From contig NZ_JBHSCH010000011.1 of assembly GCF_042651065.1 (NCBI RefSeq), positions 15,835 to 79,834 of the forward strand: 64,000 nt of DNA, in the 5' to 3' direction. Positions 24,814 to 34,912 of the stretch are shown here, piece by piece. Positions within the stretch are counted from its first letter, which is position 1; each line of letters opens with the position of its first letter. Below the pieces are notes generated by a model. It was not told the DNA's origin, did not search any database, and was given only the letters and a program-made list of their open reading frames with translations. This stretch comes from Pseudoroseomonas aestuarii. GTDB taxonomy: Bacteria; Pseudomonadota; Alphaproteobacteria; Acetobacterales; Acetobacteraceae. Both the position numbers and the translations under genes were made by a program.

Positions 24814-25739
24814 GCGGCGGGGGAAGGCGAGGGGGCGCCGCCGCGCGCGGCGCGCTGCTGGCGGCGGCGCTGCCGCTGCTGGCCTCGGCCTGCGTGCGGC
24901 CGCCACCGCCGCAGGCCAGTGCCGCGCAGCCGCGCTACACGGTGGGCGAGCCCTATGCGATGGGCGGCGTCTGGTCCTACCCGCGCGAGGATTTCACCCT
25001 GCGCGAGACCGGCCTCGCCGTTGTGGCGGCCGATGCCCGCGCCGGCCGCCGCACCGCCAATGGCGAGATCCACGACCCTGGCCTGCTGATGGCGGCGCAC
25101 CGCACCGTGCAGCTCCCCGCCATCCTGCGCGTCACCAACCTGGAGACGGGGCGCGAGATCCTGGTCCGCGCGAATGACCGCGGCCCGGCCCGGCCCGGGC
25201 GCGTGCTGGAGCTGTCCCGCCGCGCTGCCGCGCTGCTCGGCGTGCCGGAAGGCGGCACGGCGCAGGTGGCGCTGGCCATCGAGGCCGAGCCCTCCCGCCA
25301 CCTCGCCGCCGCGCTGCCGCAGCCGGAGGGCACGCGGCTGGAGATCGCCGCCGCGCCGCGCGGGCCGGTGCAGAGCGAGGCGCTGGCGCCGCCGCCCGGC
25401 ACCCGCGCGGCGCCCCTGCGCGCCCTCTCCGGCGCGGCCGTTGCCACCGCCCCGGAGGAGGCGCCGCCGGCACCGCCGCCCGAGCGCCTGCCGGAGACCC
25501 TGTGGCAGGGCCCCGCCCGGCCGGGGCGGCTCTACCTGCAGGCCAGCACCTTCCTCAGCCGTGCCGACGCGCAGCGGCAGGCGGCGCGCATCGGCGCGCG
25601 GGTGGAAGGCACGGGCCGCCCGGGGCGGCCGGAATACCGGGTCCGCCTTGGCCCCTTTGCAACCGTCGCCGAGGCGGATACAGCCCTTGAGCGGGCACTC
25701 CGTTCGGGCGTATCCGATGCCCGTATCCTGATCGACTAG
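24810..25739 (+). CDS. rlpA: RlpA-like septal lipoprotein with SPOR domain
   Basis: 309 residues from a GTG overlapping the upstream stop. A lipoprotein signal ends in LLASAC, so the mature protein should be anchored in the outer membrane. The double-psi barrel has GRRTANGEIHDPGLLMAAHRT and LVRANDRGP, carrying the His and Asp positions of the RlpA catalytic centre. The usual ASWYG motif is replaced by TGLAVV. A C-terminal SPOR domain (about 230-309, LYLQASTFLSRADAQRQAAR) would bind denuded septal glycan. RlpA proteins cleave glycan strands lacking stem peptides during daughter-cell separation. Confidence 0.88.
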   Translation: MSGGGRRGGAAARGALLAAALPLLASACVRPPPPQASAAQPRYTVGEPYAMGGVWSYPREDFTLRETGLAVVAADARAGRRTANGEIHDPGLLMAAHRTVQLPAILRVTNLETGREILVRANDRGPARPGRVLELSRRAAALLGVPEGGTAQVALAIEAEPSRHLAAALPQPEGTRLEIAAAPRGPVQSEALAPPPGTRAAPLRALSGAAVATAPEEAPPAPPPERLPETLWQGPARPGRLYLQASTFLSRADAQRQAARIGARVEGTGRPGRPEYRVRLGPFATVAEADTALERALRSGVSDARILID

Positions 25740-25757
25740 CGGCCTGCCCGCAGGCCG
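25740..25757. terminator. Hairpin between rlpA and the D,D-carboxypeptidase gene
   Basis: CGGCCTGC (25740-25747) and GCAGGCCG (25750-25757) form an almost loop-less stem starting on the base after the rlpA stop. No T-run follows. It may partially separate the two transcription units or protect the upstream mRNA. Confidence 0.45.
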
Positions 25758-25798
25758 TGGTCCACCGCAGTTCCAGACTGAACGAGGAGATTTCCGCG

Positions 25799-27010
25799 AT
25801 GCCGCTTCGCCGCGAACTGCTGGGCGGTGCCGCCGCGGTCCTGGCCGCCGGCCCGCTCGCCACGCCTGGCCTGGCGCAGCAGCGCCGCCCCGCCGGCCTC
25901 GCCGCCGCGCCCGCCGCGCCGCCGACCTCGCCCGCCAGCACGCCCCTCGGCCCGGTGGACACCATCGCCCGCCAGGCGCTGCTCGTGGACGCCGACACCG
26001 GCGCCGTGCTGCTGGAGAAGAACGCGGACGAGCGTATGCCGCCTTCCTCCATGTCGAAGCTGATGACCATGTATGTGGTCTTCGACATGCTGAAGCAGGG
26101 CCGGCTGCGCCCCGACCAGGCCCTGCCGGTGAGCGAGCGCGCCTGGCGCATGGGCGGCTCGAAGATGTTCGTCGAGCTGGGCAGCAGCATCAAGGTCGAG
26201 GATCTGGCGCGCGGCGTCATCATCCAGTCGGGCAACGACGCCTGCGTGGTGCTGGCCGAGGCGATCAGCGGCAGCGAGCAGCAATTCGCCGAGTTGCTGA
26301 ACGAGTACGGCAAGCGCATCGGGCTGAAGGACAGCAATTTCCGCAACGCCACCGGCTGGCCCGACCCCGAGCACCGCATGACCTGCCGGGACCTCGCCAT
26401 CCTGGCCTCCCGCCTGATCCACGACTTCCCGGACCACTACAGCATCTACAGCGAGCGCGCCTTCCGCTGGAACGACATCAACCAGGAGAACCGCAACCCG
26501 CTGCTCGGCCGCGTCCCCGGCGCCGATGGCCTCAAGACCGGCCACACCGAGGATGCCGGCTACGGCCTGACCGGCACGGCCAAGCGCGGCGAGCGCCGGC
26601 TGATCCTGGTGGTGAACGGCCTGCCCTCGATGCGCGCGCGCGGCGAGGAATCCGAGCGGCTGATCGAGTGGGGCTTCCGCGAGTTCGAGAACGTGGTGCT
26701 GTTCCGCGCCGCCGATACGGTGGAGGCCGCGCCGGTCTATCTGGGCGAGGCGCCGACCGTGCCGCTGGTAGGCGGCAAGGACCTGGTGCTGACCCTGCCG
26801 CGCCAGTGGCGCCGCAACCTGCAGGTGACGCTGCGCTACAACGGGCCGATCCCGGCGCCGATCGCCAAGGGGCAGGAGGTGGGCCAGCTCGACATTGCCG
26901 GGCAGGGCGTGCCGCCCATGGTGATGCCGCTCTATGCGGGGGCCGATGTCGGCAAGCTCGGCCTGATCCCGCGCATCCCGGCGGTGATCTCGCGCATGGT
27001 CTCGGGCTGA
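25799..27010 (+). CDS. D-alanyl-D-alanine carboxypeptidase (PBP5/6 family)
   Basis: 403 residues. A signal sequence (RRELLGGAAAVLAAG, ending near GLAQ) is followed by a class C penicillin-binding fold with all three active-site motifs: SMSK near residue 84, SGN near 144 and KTG near 246. The C-terminal beta domain (about 290-380) is present. It trims the terminal D-Ala of peptidoglycan side chains in the periplasm. The two genes before it are also wall enzymes, giving a small cell-wall remodelling group. A GAGGAGA ribosome site lies upstream of the ATG. Confidence 0.94.
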   Translation: MPLRRELLGGAAAVLAAGPLATPGLAQQRRPAGLAAAPAAPPTSPASTPLGPVDTIARQALLVDADTGAVLLEKNADERMPPSSMSKLMTMYVVFDMLKQGRLRPDQALPVSERAWRMGGSKMFVELGSSIKVEDLARGVIIQSGNDACVVLAEAISGSEQQFAELLNEYGKRIGLKDSNFRNATGWPDPEHRMTCRDLAILASRLIHDFPDHYSIYSERAFRWNDINQENRNPLLGRVPGADGLKTGHTEDAGYGLTGTAKRGERRLILVVNGLPSMRARGEESERLIEWGFREFENVVLFRAADTVEAAPVYLGEAPTVPLVGGKDLVLTLPRQWRRNLQVTLRYNGPIPAPIAKGQEVGQLDIAGQGVPPMVMPLYAGADVGKLGLIPRIPAVISRMVSG

Positions 27011-27011
27011 G

Positions 27012-27646
27012 GTGAGGAGGGTCGAACCCGGCGTCTTCATCACGCTGGAGGGCGGGGAAGGGGCCGGCAAGACCACCCTGGCGCGTGCCCTGGCCGCCCG
27101 CCTCGCCGCCGCCGGCCTGCCCGTGCTGCGCACCCGCGAGCCGGGCGGCGCGCCCGGCGCCGAGCTGCTGCGCGGCCTGATGCTGGGCGGCGACATCGCC
27201 TGGGACCCGGTGGCCGAGGCCATGCTGATGTTCGCCGCGCGGCGGGAGCATCTGGCCAAGACCATCCGCCCCGCGCTGGAGGCCGGCATCTGGGTGGTAT
27301 GCGACCGCTTCGCGGATTCCACGCTCGCATACCAGTGCCATGGCCATGGGCTGGACCGCGCCGTGTGGGAAGGGCTGGCGCGCGTGGCGCTCGGCGATTT
27401 CGCGCCGGACCTCACCCTGGTGCTGGACCTGCCGCCCGAGGCCGGCATGGCCCGTGCCCTCGGCCGCGGCGCGCCGGACCGGTTCGAGCGGCTGGGCGCG
27501 GATTTCCATGCCCGGGTGCATGAGGGCTTCCAGGCCATCGCCGCCGCCGAGCCGGGGCGCTGCGCCGTGCTGGATGCCACGCAGCCGCCGGAAGTCCTGG
27601 CCGGGGCCGCCGCCGCCCTGCTGCGGGAGCGGCTGGGGGCGCCGCT

Positions 27647-27650
<4 letters not shown>
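27012..27650 (+). CDS. tmk: Thymidylate kinase
   Basis: 212 residues, normal for the family. The P-loop is EGGEGAGKTTLARAL, the DRx motif CDRFADSTLAYQ, and the lid region lies in RALGRGAPDRFERLG. It phosphorylates dTMP to dTDP. The GTG at 27012 is the only plausible start, one base after the previous stop. The gene is coupled to holB by a GTGA overlap; tmk-holB is a widespread pair that supplies precursors and the clamp loader. Confidence 0.96.
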
Positions 27651-28660
<1,010 letters not shown>

Positions 28661-28671
28661 GGACCTTGATC

Positions 28672-30243
28672 ATGACCGGCGAGCGCCGCTCCATCTACCT
28701 GACCACGCCCATCTACTACGTCAACGACAAGCCGCATATCGGCCACGCCTACACCTCGCTGGCGGCGGATGTGCTGGCGCGCTGGCACCGCATGTCGGGC
28801 CACGACGTGCACTTCCTGACGGGCACGGACGAGCACGGGCAGAAGGTGGAGAAGGCGGCCGAGGCACGCGGCATGGACCCGCAGCTTTTCACCGACACGG
28901 TGAGCCAGAGCTTCCGCGAACTGGCCGTTCGGATGAACTACTCCAACGACGACTTCATCCGCACCTCGGAGGAGCGCCACAAGCGGGCCTGCGCCGCGCT
29001 GTGGCAGCGGCTGGAGGCGAATGGCGAGATCTATCTCGGCCATTACGAGGGCTGGTACGCGGTGCGCGACGAGGCCTTCTACGGCCCGGACGAGATCACG
29101 GAGAAGGATGGCCAGAAATTCGCCCCGACCGGCGCGCCGGTGGAGTGGGTGAGGGAGCCTTCCTACTTCTTCCGCCTGTCGCGGTGGCAGGAGAAGCTTC
29201 TCGCCTTCTACGAGGCCAACCCGGACTTCATCGCGCCGCAAACCCGACGCAACGAGGTGATGAGCTTCGTCAAGAGCGGCCTGACCGACCTCTCCATCTC
29301 CCGCACCTCCTTCAAATGGGGCGTGAAGGTGCCGGGGGACGAGGCGCATGTGATGTATGTGTGGCTCGACGCGCTGACGAACTACATCACCGCGCTCGGC
29401 TATCCTTCTGAATCTGAAGCATTGTGGCGCTTCTGGCCCGCGGATGTTCATTTCGTCGGCAAGGATATCCTCCGGTTCCACGCCATCTACTGGCCGGCCT
29501 TCCTGATGGCCGCCGGCCTGCCCACGCCCCGCCGGGTGTTCGCCCATGGCTGGTGGACCAATGAGGGGCAGAAGATCTCCAAGTCGCTCGGCAACGTCAT
29601 CGACCCGCTGGCGCTGATCGACGAGTTCGGGCTGGACCCAGTGCGCTTCTTCCTGCTGCGCGAGGTGCCCTTCGGCCAGGATGGCGACTTCCAGCGCAAG
29701 GCGCTGGTCGGCCGCCTGAACGGCGAGCTGGCCGATGCGCTGGGCAACCTCGCCAATCGCACCCTCAGCCTGATCCAGCGCAACTGCGAGGGCGCGCTGC
29801 CGGCGCCCGTGGCGGCGCCGACCGAAGCCGACACCGCCTTCCTGACGGCCACCGGCCATGCCGACGCCGCCGGCAGCCCCGCCTGGCTGGTGGAGAAGGT
29901 CGATGCCCTGCTGAACGAGCAGAAATTCGACGCCGCGCTGACGTTGATCTTCACGTCCATCCGCGAGGCCAATGGCTACATCACCCGCGAGCAGCCCTGG
30001 GCGCTGAAGAAGACCGACCTGGCGCGGATGCGCGACGTGCTGCGCCACCTGCACGACGCGCTGCGCGTCTTCGCCACGGTGCTGCGGCCCTTCATGCCGG
30101 AGACCATGGAGAAGCTGCTCGACCAGCTCGCCGTGCCGGCCGGGGCGCGCGACCTCGCGGCGCTGGCCACGCCACTGCCGGAGGGGGTGGCGCTGCCGCC
30201 GCCCAGCCCGCTGTTCCAGAAGATCCAGGACGCCGCCGCCTGA
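28672..30243 (+). CDS. metG: Methionine-tRNA ligase
   Basis: 523 residues. HIGH-like motif PHIGHAYTSLAADV at the N-terminus and KISKSLGNVIDPL as KMSKS. No zinc-binding cysteines occur in the connective region, and there is no C-terminal tRNA-binding appendix, so this is the short MetRS form. I used the ATG at 28672 rather than the TTG at 28657 because it is a stronger codon directly before the conserved start. The stop overlaps the next start (TGATG). Confidence 0.97.
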   Translation: MTGERRSIYLTTPIYYVNDKPHIGHAYTSLAADVLARWHRMSGHDVHFLTGTDEHGQKVEKAAEARGMDPQLFTDTVSQSFRELAVRMNYSNDDFIRTSEERHKRACAALWQRLEANGEIYLGHYEGWYAVRDEAFYGPDEITEKDGQKFAPTGAPVEWVREPSYFFRLSRWQEKLLAFYEANPDFIAPQTRRNEVMSFVKSGLTDLSISRTSFKWGVKVPGDEAHVMYVWLDALTNYITALGYPSESEALWRFWPADVHFVGKDILRFHAIYWPAFLMAAGLPTPRRVFAHGWWTNEGQKISKSLGNVIDPLALIDEFGLDPVRFFLLREVPFGQDGDFQRKALVGRLNGELADALGNLANRTLSLIQRNCEGALPAPVAAPTEADTAFLTATGHADAAGSPAWLVEKVDALLNEQKFDAALTLIFTSIREANGYITREQPWALKKTDLARMRDVLRHLHDALRVFATVLRPFMPETMEKLLDQLAVPAGARDLAALATPLPEGVALPPPSPLFQKIQDAAA

Positions 30244-31013
30244 TGCTCGTCGATAGCCACTGCCACCTCGACCATTTCTCCGAGGCCGAGATCGAGGACA
30301 TCCTGCGCCGCGCCGCCGAGGCGGGGGTGGGCGAGATGGTCACCATCGGCGTGCGCATGGCGCAGGCCGAAACGGTCAGGACGATAGCGCAACGATTTGC
30401 CCAGGTCTGGGGCACGGTCGGCGTGCATCCGCAGAATGTGGGCGAGGGGCCGCTGCCGGAGGTGGCCGAGATCGTCGCCGCCGCCGACCACCCGAAGGTC
30501 ATCGGCATCGGCGAGAGCGGGCTCGACTACTTCTACGACAAGGCGCCGCGCGAGGTGCAACAGGAGGGCTTCCGCCGCCACATCCGCGCCGCGCGCGAGA
30601 CCGGCCTGCCGCTGGTGGTGCACGCCCGGGACGCGGATGCGGACATTGCCGCCATCCTGCGCGAGGAGCGCGCTGACGGGCCGTTCGACTTCCTGCTCCA
30701 CTGCTTCAGCTCCGGCCGCAAGCTGGCCGAGGAAGCGGTTGAAATGGGAGGCTATCTGTCCTTCTCCGGCATCCTGACCTTCCCGAAGTCCCAGGAGATC
30801 CGCGACATAGCGCGCGACATGCCGGCGGACCGGCTGCTGGTGGAGACGGACAGCCCCTATCTTGCCCCCGCGCCCTATCGCGGCAAGCGCAACGAACCCT
30901 CCTATGTGCCGCACACCGCCCGCGTGCTGGCCGAGGTGCGCGGGCTGAGCCCCGAGGCGATGGCCGAGAGCACTACGGCCAATTTCCGCCGCCTGTTCAA
31001 GAAGGCTGCGTAG
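30243..31013 (+). CDS. TatD-family metal-dependent hydrolase
   Basis: 256 residues, a TIM-barrel amidohydrolase. Metal ligands are seen in DSHCHLDHF (residues 4-12), GIGESGLDYFYD, VVHARDADAD, LLHCFSSG and VETDSPYLAPAPYRG. Family members are 3'-5' deoxyribonucleases or D-aminoacyl-tRNA deacylase-like. The metG-tatD-MBL order is widely conserved in alphaproteobacteria. Confidence 0.95.
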   Translation: MLVDSHCHLDHFSEAEIEDILRRAAEAGVGEMVTIGVRMAQAETVRTIAQRFAQVWGTVGVHPQNVGEGPLPEVAEIVAAADHPKVIGIGESGLDYFYDKAPREVQQEGFRRHIRAARETGLPLVVHARDADADIAAILREERADGPFDFLLHCFSSGRKLAEEAVEMGGYLSFSGILTFPKSQEIRDIARDMPADRLLVETDSPYLAPAPYRGKRNEPSYVPHTARVLAEVRGLSPEAMAESTTANFRRLFKKAA

Positions 31014-31023
31014 GAGCTTGAAC

Positions 31024-31818
31024 TTGAAGGTTACCATCCTCGGCTGCGGCGGCTCGGCGGGGGTGCCGATGCTGGGCGGCCCGGATGGCGCGGGCGATTG
31101 GGGCGCTTGCGACCCCGCCGAGCCGCGCAACCGCCGCGGCCGTTCCTCCATCCTGATCGAGGCGCCGGATGGGCAGCGGCTGCTGATCGACGCCGGGCCG
31201 GACCTGCGCAACCAGCTCCTGGCCAACCGCATCGGCCGGGTGGATGCGCTGCTCGTCACCCATGGACATGCCGACCACATCATGGGGCTCGACGAGTTCC
31301 GGCCGCTCAACCGGGCGATCGGCGCGGCCATCCCGGTCTATGCCACCGAGATCACCCTGGAGGAGCTGAAGGCCCGCTTCGACTATGCCTTCCGCGCACC
31401 GACGCCGCCGGCCTTCTTCCGCCCGGCGCTGACGCCGATCCCGGTGCGGCCCGGCCAGGTGGTGGAGGCGGCGGGGCTGCCCGTGCAGCTCTACCGCCAG
31501 GACCACAAGGTGATGGAGACGCTCGGGCTGCGCATCGGCAACTTCGCCTATTCCACGGACGTGGTGCGGATGCCGGAGGAAAGCCTGGAGCAGTTGCACA
31601 GTCTCGACACCTGGGTGGTGGGCTGCTTCCAGCGCCGGCCGCATGCGGTGCATGCGCATCTGGACCTTGTTCGGGAGTGGGTGGAGAGGCTGCGCCCACG
31701 CCGGACGGTGTTGACGCATATGGGGCATGACCTCGACTGGTCCTGGCTTGGACAGAACCTCCCTGAGGGGATCGAGGCTGCGTATGACGGGTTGATCCTC
31801 GATGTCCTGGCCTCCTGA
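31024..31818 (+). CDS. MBL-fold metallo-hydrolase (PhnP-like)
   Basis: 264 residues from the TTG at 31024. The motif VTHGHADHIMGLDEFRPL gives the metallo-beta-lactamase HxHxDH set, with further His residues in YRQDHKVMETLG and LTHMGHDLD. PhnP-type enzymes are cyclic phosphodiesterases. Two TTG codons compete: 31018 and 31024. The AGGAG at 31012-31016 is only one base from the first but seven from the second, so 31024 is preferred, giving the family-like start MKVTILGCGGSAGVP. Confidence 0.9.
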   Translation: MKVTILGCGGSAGVPMLGGPDGAGDWGACDPAEPRNRRGRSSILIEAPDGQRLLIDAGPDLRNQLLANRIGRVDALLVTHGHADHIMGLDEFRPLNRAIGAAIPVYATEITLEELKARFDYAFRAPTPPAFFRPALTPIPVRPGQVVEAAGLPVQLYRQDHKVMETLGLRIGNFAYSTDVVRMPEESLEQLHSLDTWVVGCFQRRPHAVHAHLDLVREWVERLRPRRTVLTHMGHDLDWSWLGQNLPEGIEAAYDGLILDVLAS

Positions 31819-31880
31819 GAATTGTCATAATCTTCCTTATACGTTTTGCGTGAACCACCCTGCCGACGAGGATTCCCGCC

Positions 31881-32669
31881 TTGGATGATGCCTCCGCCGC
31901 GCTGAACCGCCTCCTCTCCATCATGGCCCGGCTGCGCGCTCCCGATGGCTGCCCCTGGGACCGGGAGCAGGACTTCGCCTCGATCGCGCCCTACACCATC
32001 GAGGAGGCCTATGAGGTGGCGGATGCCATCCAGCGCGCCGATATGCCGGCGCTGCAGGACGAGCTGGGCGACCTGCTGTTCCAAGTCGTCTATCACGCGC
32101 AGATGGCACGCGAGGCCGGGGCCTTCGACTTCACGGCGGTGGCCGACACCATTTCGGAGAAGATGATCCGCCGCCATCCGCATGTCTTCGGCGAGGCCGC
32201 GGCGCGCGACACGGAGGGCCAGGTGCAGGCCTGGGAGGTGCAGAAGCAGGCCGAGCGCGCCGCCCGCGCCGAGACCGGCACCCTGGCCGGCATTCCCACC
32301 GCCCTGCCCGCCCTGACCCGCGCCGCCAAGCTGACCCGCCGCGCCGGCCGCGTCGGCTTCGACTGGCCGGATGCCGAGGCGGTGCTGGACAAGCTGGCCG
32401 AGGAAACCGCCGAGCTGCGGGCCGAGCTGCCCGGCGCCGATCGCGCCCGGCTGGCGGACGAGCTCGGCGACATGCTGTTCGTGCTGGCCAACCTCGCCCG
32501 CAAGCTGGACCTCGACCCCGAGGCCTGCCTGCGCGGCGCCAACGCCAAGTTCGAGCGCCGTTTCAACGCGGTGGAGAGCCGCCTCGCGGCCGAGGGCCAG
32601 AGCCCGGCCGACGCCGGGCTGGAGCGCATGGAGGCGCTCTGGCAGCAGGTGAAGCAGGCCGGAGGCTGA
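31881..32669 (+). CDS. mazG: Nucleoside triphosphate pyrophosphohydrolase MazG
   Basis: 262 residues with two MazG domains. Metal-binding acidic motifs appear as TIEEAYEVADAI with DELGDLLFQVVYHA in the first half, and KLAEETAELRAEL with DELGDMLFVLANLAR in the second. It hydrolyses (d)NTPs to monophosphates and can lower ppGpp. The start is a TTG (31881) because the nearby ATGs are out of frame; the next in-frame ATG (31923) would remove the first conserved helix. The preceding 62 bases are unusually AT-rich for this genome and probably hold its promoter. Confidence 0.94.
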   Translation: MDDASAALNRLLSIMARLRAPDGCPWDREQDFASIAPYTIEEAYEVADAIQRADMPALQDELGDLLFQVVYHAQMAREAGAFDFTAVADTISEKMIRRHPHVFGEAAARDTEGQVQAWEVQKQAERAARAETGTLAGIPTALPALTRAAKLTRRAGRVGFDWPDAEAVLDKLAEETAELRAELPGADRARLADELGDMLFVLANLARKLDLDPEACLRGANAKFERRFNAVESRLAAEGQSPADAGLERMEALWQQVKQAGG

Positions 32670-32673
32670 GGAA

Positions 32674-32691
32674 GGGGCGCTGGCGCGCCCC
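32674..32691. terminator. Stem-loop between convergent mazG and IMPase genes
   Basis: GGGGCGC (32674-32680) and GCGCCCC (32685-32691) form a seven-base perfect stem with a four-base loop, four bases after the mazG stop and nine before the end of the converging gene. It could serve both directions, though no clear T-run is present. Confidence 0.5.
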
Positions 32692-32699
32692 TCCCGCCG

Positions 32700-33527
32700 T
32701 CAGGCGCCGAACAGCGCCTCTCGAACCGCGCCCCAGCTCGCCTTGTCCGGCGCGGCGATGAGGCCGCCGGCGGTGTGCTCAGGGCGGTACTCGCTGCCGT
32801 CGAAGCGGGCGCTGTAGCCGCCGGCCTCGCGGTGCAGCAGCCAGCCCGGCAGGTGGTCCCAGGGCATCAGCTTGTTGTAGACCACCACATGCGCGTTGCC
32901 GCTGGCCACCAGCCGGTACTCATGCGCGGCGCAGCGGAACTGCACCCCGCCGGCGAAGCGCGGCAGACGCGCCGTCAGCTGCGAGCGCACCGGCTCGGCG
33001 ATATAGGTCCAGGAGACACCGGCGATCATCTGGTTCACCGGCACCGGTGCCGCCACGCGCAGATCCGTGCGGTGCCCGTCCGGCGCCTCGATCCAGGCGC
33101 CCTCGCCGCGCAGCGCGATCGCGGTGTCGTCGCCCATCGGGTCGTGGATCCAGGCGGCGACGACCTCGCCCTTCACCACGGCGGCGGCCATGCAGCCGAA
33201 CAGCGGCACGCCGGCAGCGAAGTTCGCGGTGCCGTCCACCGGGTCCACCACGAAGGCGAGGTCCGCCCCGGCCAGCCGGCCCAGCACGGCGGGGTCGGCG
33301 GCGCAGGCCTCCTCCCCCACCACCACGCAGCCGGGGAAGCGCTCGGTCAGGGCGGCGGTGATGACCCGCTCCGCCGCCTCGTCCGCATCCGTCACCAGGT
33401 CCGTGGCGCTGCTCTTGGCGCGGATGGCGCCGCTCGCCAGGCGGCGGAAGCGCGGCTTGATCTCGGCCAGCGCGGCGTCACGCAGCAGGGTGGCGATCTC
33501 GGTCGCCATCCGTTCGTTGAAGCGCAT
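32700..33527 (-). CDS. Inositol monophosphatase family protein
   Basis: 275 residues. Metal-binding motifs are seen in ATDLVTDADEAAERVI, CVVVGEEA and FVVDPVDGTANFAAGVPLFG, with a second Asp near the C-terminus (MPWDHLPGWLLHREAGG). The family includes SuhB-like inositol phosphatases, histidinol-phosphatase HisN and CysQ; this protein is not assignable to one of them by eye. It lies 17 bases downstream of hflX on the same strand. Confidence 0.9.
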   Translation of the reverse strand: MRFNERMATEIATLLRDAALAEIKPRFRRLASGAIRAKSSATDLVTDADEAAERVITAALTERFPGCVVVGEEACAADPAVLGRLAGADLAFVVDPVDGTANFAAGVPLFGCMAAAVVKGEVVAAWIHDPMGDDTAIALRGEGAWIEAPDGHRTDLRVAAPVPVNQMIAGVSWTYIAEPVRSQLTARLPRFAGGVQFRCAAHEYRLVASGNAHVVVYNKLMPWDHLPGWLLHREAGGYSARFDGSEYRPEHTAGGLIAAPDKASWGAVREALFGA

Positions 33528-33544
33528 TCTATTCCCTGTCGCGG

Positions 33545-34912
33545 TCAGTTCTGCTGCTCGAAGCGGGCACGGTCAGTGGGGGTCAGGCGGACGCTGAGGC
33601 GGATGCTCGCCTCCCCATCCTCGCGCGTCAGCACCTCGCCATGCTGGTAGAGCCAGGCCAGCCGGGCGCCGTCGGTGGTGGGGAGGGTGTAGTCCACCGT
33701 CTCCATCCCCGCCGCCAGCCGGGCGTCGAGCGCCGCGCGCAGCGCCTCCAGCCCCTCCCCCGTCAGCGCCGAGACGGCGACCGAGGTGGCATCGTCCGCC
33801 CCCGGCACATCCGCCACGCCGCCCAGCAGGTCGGCCTTGTTCAGCACCTCGATGGTGCGGGCGGGCCAGTTCTCGTCCAGCGCCGGGTCGGGGCCGGTGG
33901 CCATCTCGTTCAGCACGCCCATCACGTCGGCCCGCTGGGCGCTGGTGTCCGGGTGCGCCACGTCCCGCACATGCAGGATGATGTCGGCCGAGGCCACCTC
34001 CTCCAGCGTGGCGCGGAACGCCTCGATGAGCTGCGTCGGCAGGTCGCTGATGAAGCCCACCGTGTCGGACAGGATCACCGTGCGGCCCGAGGGCAGCCGG
34101 ATGGCCCGCATGGTCGGGTCCAGCGTCGCGAAGAGCTGGTCCTGCGCGAACACGCCCGCGCCGGTCAGCGCGTTGAACAGCGTGGACTTGCCGGCATTGG
34201 TGTAGCCCACCAGCGCCACCACCGGGAATGGCACGCGGGTGCGCGCCGCGCGGTGCAGGCCGCGGGTGCGGCGCACCTGCTCCAGCTCGCGCTTGAGCTT
34301 GACGATCCGCTCGCCGATCAGCCGGCGGTCGATCTCGATCTGGCTCTCGCCCGGGCCGCCGAGGAAGCCGAAGCCGCCGCGCTGCCGCTCAAGGTGTGTC
34401 CAGGAGCGGACGAGGCGGGTGCGCTGGTATTCCAGATGCGCCAGCTCGACCTGCAGCGAGCCCTCGCGCGTGCGGGCGCGCTCGCCGAAGATCTCCAGGA
34501 TCAGCCCGGTGCGGTCGATCACCTTGCAGCCCCAGGCGCGCTCCAGGTTGCGCTGCTGCACGGGGCTCAGCGCGGCATCGACGACGACGACGCCGATCTG
34601 GTGCTCGTCGATGGCTTCGCGCGCCATCTCCACCTGCCCCTCGCCCAGCAGCGTGGCGGGGCGGCGGGCGCGCAGCGGGAACACCGCGCTGTGCACGATG
34701 GTCAGCCCGATCGAGGCGGCGAGGCCGACGGCCTCGGCCAGCCGTGCCTCGGCCGCACGGCTGGCGGCACGGGCCTCGGGAAAGGGCACAATGCCCTCGG
34801 CGCCGCCAGGGCGCGTCGGGCGTTCGAAAGGCAGCAGAACCGCGGCGAGGGTGGGCTTGCCGCCCGTCGCCGCGTTGTTCTCAGTCGGAGGAGCCGACAG
34901 GATTGACCTCAC
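33545..34912 (-). CDS. hflX: Ribosome-associated GTPase HflX
   Basis: 455 residues. The N-terminal HflX domain (ARRPATLLGEGQVEMAREAI, LSPVQQRNLERAWG) and the linker (QVELAHLEYQRTRLVRSW, GPGESQIEIDRRLI) are complete. The G domain has P-loop ALVGYTNAGKSTLFNALTG, DTVGFISDLP and NKADLL. HflX splits stalled ribosomes, especially under heat stress. The best start is a GTG at 34912, inside the 3' end of hfq, giving a 32-base overlap. Confidence 0.95.
   Translation of the reverse strand: MRSILSAPPTENNAATGGKPTLAAVLLPFERPTRPGGAEGIVPFPEARAASRAAEARLAEAVGLAASIGLTIVHSAVFPLRARRPATLLGEGQVEMAREAIDEHQIGVVVVDAALSPVQQRNLERAWGCKVIDRTGLILEIFGERARTREGSLQVELAHLEYQRTRLVRSWTHLERQRGGFGFLGGPGESQIEIDRRLIGERIVKLKRELEQVRRTRGLHRAARTRVPFPVVALVGYTNAGKSTLFNALTGAGVFAQDQLFATLDPTMRAIRLPSGRTVILSDTVGFISDLPTQLIEAFRATLEEVASADIILHVRDVAHPDTSAQRADVMGVLNEMATGPDPALDENWPARTIEVLNKADLLGGVADVPGADDATSVAVSALTGEGLEALRAALDARLAAGMETVDYTLPTTDGARLAWLYQHGEVLTREDGEASIRLSVRLTPTDRARFEQQN

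Noticed and set aside
31819..31880. A specific -35/-10 promoter for mazG
   Set aside because: The AT-rich stretch contains TTGTCA and TTATAC, but the spacing of nine bases is wrong for a housekeeping sigma factor. Only a general promoter region is suggested.
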